Below are positions 16,977-24,908 of a stretch of DNA of 31,578 nucleotides, piece by piece. Position 1 is the stretch's first letter. Each line of letters begins with the position of its first letter. The position numbers and the translations under genes are program-made. The notes below the pieces were generated by a model. That model ran no database searches. It was not told the origin of the DNA and saw nothing but the letters and a program-made list of their open reading frames with translations. Source of the DNA: CAZOKO01 sp964580455 (lineage in GTDB: Bacteria; Desulfobacterota; WTBG01); NCBI GenBank assembly GCA_964580455.1, contig CAZOKO010000019.1, forward strand, positions 1 through 31,578. The letters run 5' to 3'.

Positions 16977-17462
16977 ATGGCTACGTTAGAACAGCTCTTT
17001 AAAAAAGACTTGGTTGCTAATTTCGGTCCCGAGAAGATGCTACCGGATCTGAAATTTGCAGAGATGGAGCCCGGCTGGGACTGTGGTGGCGGCACCTACA
17101 CCATAACCAAAGAAGAAGTTGAGAAATTTAGCAAGCTGATGGGTGACCCCAACACCGGTGAAGTTAATGTACCGGTTGGGATGATCTATATTTTCGGTCT
17201 GCGTATCTGCTGGGACCGCAAAGTCTTCATTGATCAGGCAGTACGCGCAGGAGACAGGATTACCTTTTACAAACCTGCCAAAGTCGGTGATACCATCACT
17301 ACCAAGTTCTCCATTGCGGACAAGAAGGAAGTGACAAAGGAAAAAGATGGCAAGGTCAGAATCAATAAATTTCTTTTTATTAACATGAATGCCACAAATC
17401 AGGACGGCGAGAAGATAACAGATGTCCGCATGAGCTTCCTGCTTCCAAAAACCATGCAATAA
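16977..17462 (+). CDS. MaoC-like hot-dog protein, probably non-catalytic partner
   Basis: 161 aa. It resembles the N-terminal MaoC-dehydratase domain family. Its motif GDPNTGEV aligns without gaps with GDYNTLHV of the next gene. The Asp is kept (D57) but the catalytic His is Glu (E62, codon GAA). It probably forms an unequal dimer with the following MaoC protein, as known for ChsH1-ChsH2-type hydratases, and shapes the substrate pocket rather than catalysing. AAAGGAGG before the ATG is a strong ribosome-binding site, and the gene is 23 bp ahead of its partner. The partnership is inferred. Confidence 0.82.
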   Translation: MATLEQLFKKDLVANFGPEKMLPDLKFAEMEPGWDCGGGTYTITKEEVEKFSKLMGDPNTGEVNVPVGMIYIFGLRICWDRKVFIDQAVRAGDRITFYKPAKVGDTITTKFSIADKKEVTKEKDGKVRINKFLFINMNATNQDGEKITDVRMSFLLPKTMQ

Positions 17463-17485
17463 ACTCTTAATAAAGGAGAAATAAA

Positions 17486-17896
17486 ATGGCAAATACAGGA
17501 GATACCCTTGAGTCAAAAAGCCTTGCAGTCACCCAGGACCTGATTAATGAATATGCGCATATTTGTGGAGACTATAATACCCTGCATGTTGATGTGGAGG
17601 GAATGAAAGACCATCCCCTGTTTGGGGGTACCATCGCACATGGAACCATAAATGTAGAACCTGTGCTCCAGGCGATCTGTGCAATTCAGGGAACTACGTG
17701 GCCGAAGGAAGGCACGACCATTGATCTGCAATTCAGAGCTCCGGTGAAACCCGGAGATACTATCCAAAGCAAGCTGGTAGTTAAAGATAAAAAAACGGAA
17801 GGAGGAAAAAATATCTTATTGTGTGATATGTTTATATCCAATGATAAAGGAACAGATTGTGTAAAAGGCACTGCTGAAATTGTCGTTCCAGACTAG
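17486..17896 (+). CDS. MaoC-like hydratase/dehydratase, catalytic partner
   Basis: 136 aa, a single hot-dog domain. The hydratase-2 motif is present as YAHICGDYNTLHVD, with D29 and H34 as the catalytic pair, followed by FGGTIAHGTI, the usual substrate-channel segment. It would hydrate an enoyl-CoA or dehydrate a 3-hydroxyacyl-CoA. It follows the His-less MaoC gene by 23 bp and precedes E1 alpha by 37 bp, each with a strong ribosome-binding site, so the three genes are probably one transcript. The acyl substrate is unknown. Confidence 0.88.
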   Translation: MANTGDTLESKSLAVTQDLINEYAHICGDYNTLHVDVEGMKDHPLFGGTIAHGTINVEPVLQAICAIQGTTWPKEGTTIDLQFRAPVKPGDTIQSKLVVKDKKTEGGKNILLCDMFISNDKGTDCVKGTAEIVVPD

Positions 17897-17933
17897 AAGG
17901 ATGTTTTAAAACTAAGAAAGTGGAGGATGTTAG

Positions 17934-18893
17934 ATGAAAATAAGCAAAGACACTAAAATTGATTTGTATAAGAGGATGGTTCGGCAGAGAACCTTTGAAG
18001 ATAACACCACAAAAATCTTTGCCGGCGGTGAAATGCCGGGCTTTCTGCATCTTTCCCAGGGGGAGGATGCAGTAGCTGCAGGTACCTGCGCTAACCTGAC
18101 AAAAGAAGACGTCATATTCACAACCCACCGCGGCCATGGCTGTATTATAGCCAAGGGCGCTGATTTGAAACCCATGATGGCGGAGCTTTTCGGCAGGATC
18201 GATGGCTGCTGCAGGGGCCGGGCAGGATCCATGCATTTTGCTGATGTTTCCAACGGCTGTATGGGATCAAACGGGGTTGTGGGTGAGGGCATGCGGATTT
18301 CGCTCGGAACTGCTTTCGCCCATAAGTACAACAAGACCAAAAACGTTGTTGCCGTCTTTTTCGGTGAAGGGGCAACCGGCACCGGTGCTTTCCATGAATC
18401 CTTTAACATGGCCGCAACTCTTAATCTTCCGCTCATTTTTGTGTGCAGCATTAATCTGTATGCCCAGATGACCCCTAAGGAAGACCATATCTCTATTGAA
18501 AACGTTGCTGACCGGGCTGCTGCTTACGGCGCACCGGGTGTCACCATTGACGGCAATGATGTTGAGAAGGTGTATGAAGAAATTGACAAGGCTGTGGAAC
18601 ACTGCCGGGCAGGAAAAGGCCCCTATATGCTTGAGTGTAAAACCTACCGGCACCATGGTCACTTTGAGGGTGACCCCTGTAACTATCGTCCGGAAGGCGA
18701 ACTTGAAAAATGGCTCAAAAAAGACCCAATCGTGCTGTACGAGAAGAAGCTGAAAAAAGAGGGCGTGCTTGATGACAAGCAAATCAAGGAGCTGAAAGAA
18801 GCGGCTCAGAAGGAAGTTGATGAAGCAGTTGCTTTTGCGCGCCAGAGCCCGCAGCCTGATATCGAAGAGCTGTACAAAGATATCTATGCATAG
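17934..18893 (+). CDS. 2-oxoacid/acetoin dehydrogenase E1 component, alpha subunit
   Basis: 319 aa. It is a thiamine-diphosphate decarboxylase subunit of the PdhA/AcoA family, with the family motifs HRGHGCIIAKG, GRAGSMHFAD and YRHHGHFEGD. Two parts of the ThDP/Mg motif are unusual: the usual GDG is GEG (144-146), and the usual ENN is SIN (172-174), although the Asn and following Tyr that correspond to the Mg ligands are kept. Similarity to acetoin dehydrogenase (AcoA) is closest by eye, but pyruvate or a branched 2-oxoacid cannot be excluded. DNA of this gene and of E1 beta is visibly G+C-richer than the neighbours. It has a good ribosome-binding site (GGAGG). Confidence 0.9.
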   Translation: MKISKDTKIDLYKRMVRQRTFEDNTTKIFAGGEMPGFLHLSQGEDAVAAGTCANLTKEDVIFTTHRGHGCIIAKGADLKPMMAELFGRIDGCCRGRAGSMHFADVSNGCMGSNGVVGEGMRISLGTAFAHKYNKTKNVVAVFFGEGATGTGAFHESFNMAATLNLPLIFVCSINLYAQMTPKEDHISIENVADRAAAYGAPGVTIDGNDVEKVYEEIDKAVEHCRAGKGPYMLECKTYRHHGHFEGDPCNYRPEGELEKWLKKDPIVLYEKKLKKEGVLDDKQIKELKEAAQKEVDEAVAFARQSPQPDIEELYKDIYA

Positions 18894-18959
18894 GAAACGG
18901 GCTCAATAAAACAGTCAATTGTATGTGAATAATTCTTATCATTACGGGAGGATAGATAG

Positions 18960-19943
18960 ATGGCAGAAAAGAAACCCTTAAATTTTCAGTGGGCAATAAA
19001 TCACGGAATAGCAGAGGAGATGCGCAGAGACCCTACTGTATTCCTCATTGGTGAGGACGTCGGCAAGCCCGGAGGGCCGTTTGGTGTTACGCGCGGTATT
19101 ATTCAAGAGTTTGGCCCTGAGCGTGCGGTTGATACGCCCATTAGCGAAGGTGCCATCGTCGGACTGTGCTGCGGCGCAGCAGCAGCAGGACTTCGTCCGG
19201 TGGCTGAAATTATGTTTATGAACTTTATCACACTGGCGGTTGAAGAGTTTTACAACCAGGCCTCCAAGATGCGCTGGATGTTTGGCGGCCAGGTAAAGCA
19301 GCCCTTTGTCGTGCGTGCTATGACCGCAGGCGGCTTTGGCGCAGGCCCGCATCACTCTTCATCACTTGAAGGCTGGTTTGCCAGCATGCCCGGCATGAAG
19401 GTGGTAATGCCCAGTAACCCCAAGACTGCCAAGGGCCTGATGAAGGCAGCCATCAGGGATGATAACCCGGTGCTGTACGTTGAGCCGCTGGCATCTTACA
19501 AGATGAAAATGATGATGCCGGAAGGTGATTATATTACGCCCATCGGCAAGGCTGAAGTGGTAAAAGAAGGAAGCGATGTTACTATCGTGAGTATCGGCCG
19601 GATGCTGGCTGAGGCTGAAAAGGCCGCTGCTGCATTGGAACAGGACGGCATTAAAGCAGAGGTTATAGACCTCTTAACCGTCAACCCATTTGATATGGAA
19701 ACTATTTATGAATCTGTGAAGAAGACCAACAGGTGTGCTATCATTCACGAGGCCAAGAAGATCATGGGTTGCGGTGCTGAGATTGCAGCATCGTTGCAGG
19801 AAGATATGTTTGACTGGCTTGATGCGCCGGTTGCTCGTGTTGCCGCTCCGTTTACTCATATAGCTTTCCATCCCGCACTTGAAAAACACTATCTGCCAGA
19901 TGCTGAGAACCTGATCGCAAAGGTTAAAGAGCTGGTCGGGTAA
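18960..19943 (+). CDS. 2-oxoacid/acetoin dehydrogenase E1 component, beta subunit
   Basis: 327 aa, the normal length for PdhB/AcoB. Motifs are LIGEDVG, GPERAVDTPISEGAIVG (with the Glu that activates ThDP), FGAGPHHSSSLEGWFASMPG and the C-terminal transketolase-like domain beginning near VVKEGSDVTIVSIG. It forms the alpha2-beta2 E1 with the gene before it. The HHSSSLE motif is typical of this family. Spacing to E1 alpha is 66 bp, with GGGAGGA before the ATG. It is followed by the first copy of the 105-bp repeat. Confidence 0.95.
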   Translation: MAEKKPLNFQWAINHGIAEEMRRDPTVFLIGEDVGKPGGPFGVTRGIIQEFGPERAVDTPISEGAIVGLCCGAAAAGLRPVAEIMFMNFITLAVEEFYNQASKMRWMFGGQVKQPFVVRAMTAGGFGAGPHHSSSLEGWFASMPGMKVVMPSNPKTAKGLMKAAIRDDNPVLYVEPLASYKMKMMMPEGDYITPIGKAEVVKEGSDVTIVSIGRMLAEAEKAAAALEQDGIKAEVIDLLTVNPFDMETIYESVKKTNRCAIIHEAKKIMGCGAEIAASLQEDMFDWLDAPVARVAAPFTHIAFHPALEKHYLPDAENLIAKVKELVG

Positions 19944-19951
19944 AACAAATT

Positions 19952-20057
19952 GAGATTGCCACGCCCTTTAAGGCTCGGCTTGGCCGAGCTCCCTGGCCGA
20001 CACGAGTGTCAGCTCCCTGGCTGAGCTCGGGCAAAGCGGGCAGGCAGCCAGGCAATG
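19952..20057. repeat. ~105-bp palindromic repeat, copy 1 (before the E2 gene)
   Basis: It starts with GAGATTGCCACGCCC and ends with CCAGGCAATG, so the ends form an inverted repeat (ATTGCC/GGCAAT). Inside, CCGAGCTC/GAGCTCGG and CCTGGC-type arms surround ACACGAGTGT. Nearly identical to 21618-21722. Its ends resemble MITE- or REP-like repeats. It is 46 bp before the E2 start codon. Confidence 0.85.
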
Positions 20058-20102
20058 GCATACAATTTTTAATTTTAAACTAAAAGAAAGGAAGTGTTGT
20101 TA

Positions 20103-21494
20103 ATGGCTGTAAATATAACTATGCCCAAATTGGGTCTTACCATGGAAACAGGTAAAATTATTGAGTGGAAGAAGCAGGAAGGAGAACAGGTACAGGAAAA
20201 GGAAATTCTACTGGTAGTTGAGACCGAAAAGATTACCTATGATGTAGAATCCCCTGGTACCGGCATCCTTCACATTATCTCCCCGGTAGAATCAGAGGTG
20301 CCGGTTGCAGATCTGATTGGTTTAATCGCTGCTGATAAAGCCGAATACGACAAAGTTGCTGCCGAAGGTGCCCCTGCCGCAGTACAAGCAGCTCCGGCTA
20401 CTCAAGTAGCTGCTGCTCCGTCACCAGCTACTGCTCGAACTGCTGCTGGAACTCCTGCCGCACCAGTTCGAGCACCCGGGGAAAGAATTAAGGCCTCTCC
20501 CCTTGCAAAAAGACTGGCAAAGGAAAAGGACCTGGATATAAGCCTTATTTCCGGTACGGGCCCCGAGGGAAGGATAATTGAGAAAGATGTCCTTGCCTTT
20601 GAGGAAACCGGAGCCGCTGCTGCAAGGGTGAAGATTTCACCGGTAGCGAAAAAGATGGCAGATGAAAGGGGGTTAGACGTGAGTACGATTCAAGGATCAG
20701 GTCCCGGGGGGAAAATTATTAAAGAAGATGTCGAACGCCACGTGGTTGCAGCTAAACCTGCTGCCGCTCAGGCACCATCTGCTGCCGCACCTGCTCCTTC
20801 TGAAGGTGACCGCCTGGTAAAATTTACCGGCATGAGGAGAATTATCGCCCAGAAAATGCTTCAAAGCAAGGTTGAGGCAGCCCAGGCCTATATGGCTAAC
20901 TATGTTGACGCATCTGCTATCCAGAGCTTTAGAAAACAGCTTCTTGCCTATGCAGAGAAAAAGTTCGGTGTACGTGTTACCATCACCGACATCATGATGA
21001 AAATCACTGCCAGCGCCATTAAAGCACACCCTGTGATTAATACCCGTTTTACTGAGGAAGGAGACCTCTGGCTTCAGGATATTCACATGGGAATGGCCAT
21101 GGCTATGAAGGATGGATTAATCGTACCGGTTATCTGGAATATTGATAAGAAATCGATCATCGAAATTGCCAAAGACAGAGTGAGCCTTATCGACCGTGGT
21201 CGTAATGGTAAACTAACACCAGATGATATGAAAGGAAGTACCTTTACCCTTTCAGCTATGGGAATGTTTGGCCTGGAAGAATTTTATGCTATTGTCAATC
21301 AACCGGAAAACGCTATCCTGGCTGTGGGAGCGATCATTGATAAACCCTGGGTTGTCGACGGTCAAATCGTTGTCAGACCCATTATGAACGTGGGTTTAAC
21401 CTATGATCATCGAACCATCGACGGGGCAAAAGCCGGTCAGTTTATGCAAACACTCAAAACCTTCATCGAAAACCCCATGATGGTACTGGCGTAG
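20103..21494 (+). CDS. Dihydrolipoamide acyltransferase (E2) with two peripheral-subunit-binding domains
   Basis: 463 aa from ATG 20103 (AAAGGAAG about 9 nt upstream; an in-frame GTG at 20094 is less likely). Domains in order are one lipoyl domain (lipoyl lysine K43 in ETEKITYDVES), an Ala/Pro linker, two consecutive peripheral-subunit-binding domains (about 128-163, SPLAKRLAKEKDLD; about 175-211, SPVAKKMADERGLD), a second Ala/Pro linker, then the acyltransferase domain with DHRTIDGA (H436, D440). It carries the acyl group from E1 to CoA and forms the core of the complex. Having two binding domains is uncommon and may let E1 and E3 bind separately. Confidence 0.95.
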   Translation: MAVNITMPKLGLTMETGKIIEWKKQEGEQVQEKEILLVVETEKITYDVESPGTGILHIISPVESEVPVADLIGLIAADKAEYDKVAAEGAPAAVQAAPATQVAAAPSPATARTAAGTPAAPVRAPGERIKASPLAKRLAKEKDLDISLISGTGPEGRIIEKDVLAFEETGAAAARVKISPVAKKMADERGLDVSTIQGSGPGGKIIKEDVERHVVAAKPAAAQAPSAAAPAPSEGDRLVKFTGMRRIIAQKMLQSKVEAAQAYMANYVDASAIQSFRKQLLAYAEKKFGVRVTITDIMMKITASAIKAHPVINTRFTEEGDLWLQDIHMGMAMAMKDGLIVPVIWNIDKKSIIEIAKDRVSLIDRGRNGKLTPDDMKGSTFTLSAMGMFGLEEFYAIVNQPENAILAVGAIIDKPWVVDGQIVVRPIMNVGLTYDHRTIDGAKAGQFMQTLKTFIENPMMVLA

Positions 21495-21617
21495 GATAAA
21501 CAAAAATATTCACCTGCCATTGCGAGGAGCGTTAGCGATCCCTCATGTAAAAGTTCGGGACAAGCTCAGCAATCTCAAAAAAAGGTTCCGAACAGGCTAC
21601 GCAATCTTTAAAAGTAT

Positions 21618-21722
21618 GAGATTGCCACGCCCTTTGGGATCGGCTTGGCCGAGCTCCCTGGCCGACACGAGTGTCAGCTCCCTGGCTGAGCTCGGGCAAA
21701 GCGGGCAGGCAGCCAGGCAATG
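21618..21722. repeat. ~105-bp palindromic repeat, copy 2 (before the E3 gene)
   Basis: It differs from 19952-20057 only in the first 30 bp and is identical over the rest. It is preceded at about 21520-21615 by related words (ATTGCGAGGAGCGTTAGCGA and GCAATCTT), a common style of dispersed bacterial repeat. It is 43 bp before the E3 start codon. The distance between copies is 1666 bp. Confidence 0.85.
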
Positions 21723-21764
21723 ATGACAATAAATATATTTTATCAGAAAGGAAGGTAATAAAAT

Positions 21765-23537
21765 ATGGCTGTAAATGTAACTATGCCCAAATTGGGTCTT
21801 ACCATGGAAACAGGAAAAATAACTGAGTGGAAGAAACAAGAAGGAGAACAGGTGCAGGAAAAGGAGATTCTACTGGTAGTTGAGACCGAAAAGATTACCT
21901 ATGATGTGGAGTCTCCTGCTACCGGCATTCTTCACATTATCTCCCCGGTAGAATCAGAGGTGCCGGTTGCAGATCTGATTGGTGTAATCGCTGCTGATAA
22001 AGCCGAATACGACAAAGCTGCTGCTGAAACTGCTCCTGCAGCTGCATCAGCTGCTGCTGAGAAACCAGCTGCAGCGACACAAGCAGAACCAGTCAAAGTT
22101 GTACCTATTTCAACGGCTAAGACTGCACCTGCAGTTGATGCCAGTAAAATAAACCTGGTGGTAATTGGCGGAGGACCTGGAGGATATCCTGCTGCCATTC
22201 GTGCCGCCCAAATCGGTGCACAGGTTACAATCATCGAGAATCGTGACATGGGCGGTACCTGCCTTAACAGAGGCTGCATCCCCACCAAGGTACTTTTACA
22301 ATCCGCCCGTTTTCTCACCCAGATGAAGACAGCTCAAGCTTTTGGTGTTGTCACCGGTGAGGTAAAATGTGATTTCGCCAAGGCCATGCAGCAAAAGACC
22401 AAGACTGTCAGAAGACTGGTAGTAGGTGTGGGCTCATTATTAAAAAGCAACACCATCAAGATCATCAAAGGTACCGCTACCCTTGCTGATCCTCAAACAG
22501 TGGTGGTAAAAGAAAGCAATGAACAGATCAAAGCAGACCGTATCATCGTCGCTACCGGCTCTGTTCCTGCAAAGCCCTCCATACCAGGCATTGAAGAATC
22601 AGGTGTAATTACCACAGATGATGCACTGGAATTGAAAGAGCTTCCCAAGTCCATAATTATTCTTGGTGGCTATGTCTTCGGGATTGAATTTGCTCAAATC
22701 TTTCACGCCATGGGTTCCCAGGTGACCATCGTAGAATCCGGACCGCAAATTCTTGCAGATGAAGACAGTGAGCTGGTAAAAGGGTTTGCCAATCAGATGA
22801 TTAAGGATGGTATCAACATCATCACCCAGGCTCAGGTCAAGAAGATTGCTGCTAAAAAAGGAGAGGTGAGCCTTATCTATGCTGACAGCGGAGGAGAGAA
22901 GGAAGTTGTGGCAGAAAAGATTCTCTGTGGCGACAAACAGAAACCTTACTATGAAGGCTTGGGAATCGAGAAACTGGGAATTAAAACCGCTTCAGATGGT
23001 GCCATTGCGGTAAATGACCGGATGGAAACCAGCGTTTCTAATGTCTACGCCATTGGAGATGTCATTGGCGGCTTGATGTATGCCCACGTGGCAACTGCCG
23101 AGGGCGAATGTGCCGCTGAAAATGCGCTGGGTATGCCTAAAAAGATGAGCTACCGTGCTGCTCCCCGTTGCCTCTACGCTACACCAGAACTTGCAGGTGT
23201 AGGTCTTACCGAGAAAGAAGCCAAAGCAAAACATGGTCAGGTAAAAGTGGGAAGATTTCCCCTGGTTGCAAGTGGCAGGGCCCTTACTATGGGAGACACC
23301 ACAGGGATGGTAAAGGTTATTGCAGAACCAAAATATGGAGAAGTTGTAGGAATCCACATGCTGGGACTCCAGGCAACTGAGCTGATAGCTGAGGCTGTCC
23401 TGGGTATTCAGATGGAAGCAACCTTCGAAGAGTTTGCCCACACTATCCATGCCCATCCAACTCTGTCTGAGGGTTTGATGGAAGCAGCACTCGACGTGGA
23501 TGGACTGGCAATCAATATGCCGGCGAAGAAAAAATAA
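21765..23537 (+). CDS. Dihydrolipoamide dehydrogenase (E3) fused to a lipoyl domain
   Basis: 590 aa: a lipoyl domain (K43), an Ala-rich linker to about 125, then the FAD/NAD flavoprotein. FAD site GGGPGG (135-140), redox disulfide C166/C171 (GGTCLNRGCIPTK), second FAD motif VYAIGDVIGG (428-436) and the catalytic H564/E569 pair (HAHPTLSE) are intact. The NAD-binding Rossmann motif is not normal: the usual GxGxxG reads G301-G-Y-V-F-G306, and the following VGRRP-like strand reads GDKQKP (389-394). Reoxidation by NAD may be impaired or changed. The lipoyl part is almost identical in DNA to that of E2. Confidence 0.93.
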   Translation: MAVNVTMPKLGLTMETGKITEWKKQEGEQVQEKEILLVVETEKITYDVESPATGILHIISPVESEVPVADLIGVIAADKAEYDKAAAETAPAAASAAAEKPAAATQAEPVKVVPISTAKTAPAVDASKINLVVIGGGPGGYPAAIRAAQIGAQVTIIENRDMGGTCLNRGCIPTKVLLQSARFLTQMKTAQAFGVVTGEVKCDFAKAMQQKTKTVRRLVVGVGSLLKSNTIKIIKGTATLADPQTVVVKESNEQIKADRIIVATGSVPAKPSIPGIEESGVITTDDALELKELPKSIIILGGYVFGIEFAQIFHAMGSQVTIVESGPQILADEDSELVKGFANQMIKDGINIITQAQVKKIAAKKGEVSLIYADSGGEKEVVAEKILCGDKQKPYYEGLGIEKLGIKTASDGAIAVNDRMETSVSNVYAIGDVIGGLMYAHVATAEGECAAENALGMPKKMSYRAAPRCLYATPELAGVGLTEKEAKAKHGQVKVGRFPLVASGRALTMGDTTGMVKVIAEPKYGEVVGIHMLGLQATELIAEAVLGIQMEATFEEFAHTIHAHPTLSEGLMEAALDVDGLAINMPAKKK

Positions 23538-23585
23538 CCTACTCCCCTACACAAGGGGAAAGATTCATAATTTTCAGGTAACTTA

Positions 23586-23616
23586 AAAATCCTGCCTTAT
23601 TACAGGCAGGGTTTTT
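23586..23616 (+). terminator. Rho-independent terminator of the 2-oxoacid dehydrogenase operon
   Basis: CCTGCCT (23591-23597) and AGGCAGG (23604-23610) form a perfect 7-bp stem over a 6-nt loop. An A-run precedes it and GTTTTTAAT follows. It lies about 50 bp after the E3 stop codon. Confidence 0.9.
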
Positions 23617-23642
23617 AATAAAAGCTCTCTAACCGCAGATTC

Positions 23643-23741
23643 ACCCCGTTAGATACTTACTATATAACAAGGTGAACTTTACTATATTTTTTATTCTTTG
23701 AACAAATTACCTGCTTCATAAGGTTTACTATCTAACGGGGG
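23643..23741. repeat. 98-bp element with terminal inverted repeats, copy 2
   Basis: ACCCCGTTAGATA (23643-23655) and TATCTAACGGGG (23729-23740) are the same ends as at 13872-13966. The interior differs, though it contains a weak internal copy (TATATAACAAGGTGAA). It is flanked on both sides by CCGCAGA words. It lies 83 bp before the LipM gene. Confidence 0.7.
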
Positions 23742-23823
23742 AACCGCAGAGATTAATAATTAATATCCTCTCCTCTGCATACCCAGTGTTGAACTTATAT
23801 AAAAGCTAAAACAGATATACTCT

Positions 23824-24711
23824 ATGACTTCACAAAAACAATCATCGGCATGGCGCTACCTTGACACCGGCTTTTTAAGTGGCTATGAAAACATGGCTAT
23901 AGATGAGGCTGTCTTCAAGAGCTGCCAGCAGGGAAAATCGCTGCCAACAATCAGGCTTTATGGCTGGACCCCCCCTGCAGTATCTCTAGGTTACTTCCAG
24001 AAAGCTGAGAAATCGGTAAACCTTGAAGCCTGCAAAAGACGAGGCGTTGATGTAGTAAGGCGGTTAAGTGGTGGCAGAGCCGTTCTTCACGACAGGGAAT
24101 TAACATATTCTCTTATCTGCCCTGAAAAAACACCTCCTTTTGGCAATACTATTCTCGAAACCTATAAGACAATCAGTATGTGTTTAATCAGTGCTCTCAA
24201 AAATCTTAATCTTGATGTAAAGTGGGTAACATCCAGAGATAAACACACTGCTTACAATGATCTCCACGAAAAAACAGCCAGCTGCTTCTCTTCCCCTTCC
24301 TGGTATGAAATCACTGTTGAAGGCAAAAAGATATGTGGCAGTGCTCAAAAAAGAGGAGATGGTGTGTGGCTGCAGCATGGTGCTATACTGATAGAACACG
24401 ATGTTGAAATGCTTGCCGATGTGCTTTCTTCAGGAAAAAGCAAGCAGGATTTTTTAGCTGAGATATCTTCCACTACTACTTCAATAAATCATCACTTAAG
24501 TAAAAAAATAGACTTTTTTACATTAAAGGCAATTGTGCTTAAGAGTTTCGAGGAAAATCTGGGAATTTGCCTGAAAGTGGGAAATCTTACAGATTATGAA
24601 TATCAACTGAAAGATCAGCTACTAAAAGAAAAGTACCAGAATAAGGAATGGAATTTTCGTACAAGCTCTACTTGCAAAGACAGTACATCGATAGGTACGC
24701 AGGTAGTATAA
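23824..24711 (+). CDS. lipM: LipM-type octanoyltransferase
   Basis: 295 aa. It belongs to the biotin/lipoate A/B protein ligase fold, with VVRRLSGGRAVLHDRELTYS. It is called LipM, not LplA, because C154 in TASCFSSPSWYE lies where the catalytic Cys of Bacillus LipM lies (SVCFDAPSWYE), and the GSAQKRGDGVWLQHGAIL segment also follows LipM. It lacks the C-terminal adenylation domain of E. coli-type LplA. LipM moves octanoyl groups from acyl carrier protein to the H protein, which is encoded next. No clear ribosome-binding site is visible at ATG 23824. Co-existence with LipB (26338) is redundant by usual standards. Confidence 0.88.
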   Translation: MTSQKQSSAWRYLDTGFLSGYENMAIDEAVFKSCQQGKSLPTIRLYGWTPPAVSLGYFQKAEKSVNLEACKRRGVDVVRRLSGGRAVLHDRELTYSLICPEKTPPFGNTILETYKTISMCLISALKNLNLDVKWVTSRDKHTAYNDLHEKTASCFSSPSWYEITVEGKKICGSAQKRGDGVWLQHGAILIEHDVEMLADVLSSGKSKQDFLAEISSTTTSINHHLSKKIDFFTLKAIVLKSFEENLGICLKVGNLTDYEYQLKDQLLKEKYQNKEWNFRTSSTCKDSTSIGTQVV

Positions 24712-24714
24712 AAT

Positions 24715-24806
24715 TTAGGAATTAAGGAATTAGGGAATTGAGGAATTATTAAAAAGCTTTGAGCAATTAACCTACACAATTCCTAAATCCCTAAATTCCT
24801 AAATAT
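24715..24806. repeat. Hairpin of GGAATTA/TAATTCC-type degenerate words
   Basis: A left arm of TTTAGGAATTAAGGAATTAG-type words pairs imperfectly with a right arm AATTCCTAAATCCCTAAATT. It lies between LipM and the H protein and is of the same class as the elements at 3301 and 25309. Confidence 0.65.
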
Positions 24807-24908
24807 ACAAGCTAGTATGTAGTGAAACGCTTCTTTAAAAAGGTAACCATTGCAACCAGCGATAGTTAAAATTTCAATAAATATTAATTTTATTTCAAGG
24901 AGGTTACT

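Noticed and set aside
13872..23741. CRISPR array or phage attachment pair
   Set aside because: There are only two inverted-repeat units far apart and no regular spacers. No integrase is near either copy.
23824..24711. Lipoate-protein ligase LplA
   Set aside because: It carries the LipM-type Cys and surrounding motif, and lacks the C-terminal domain typical of LplA.
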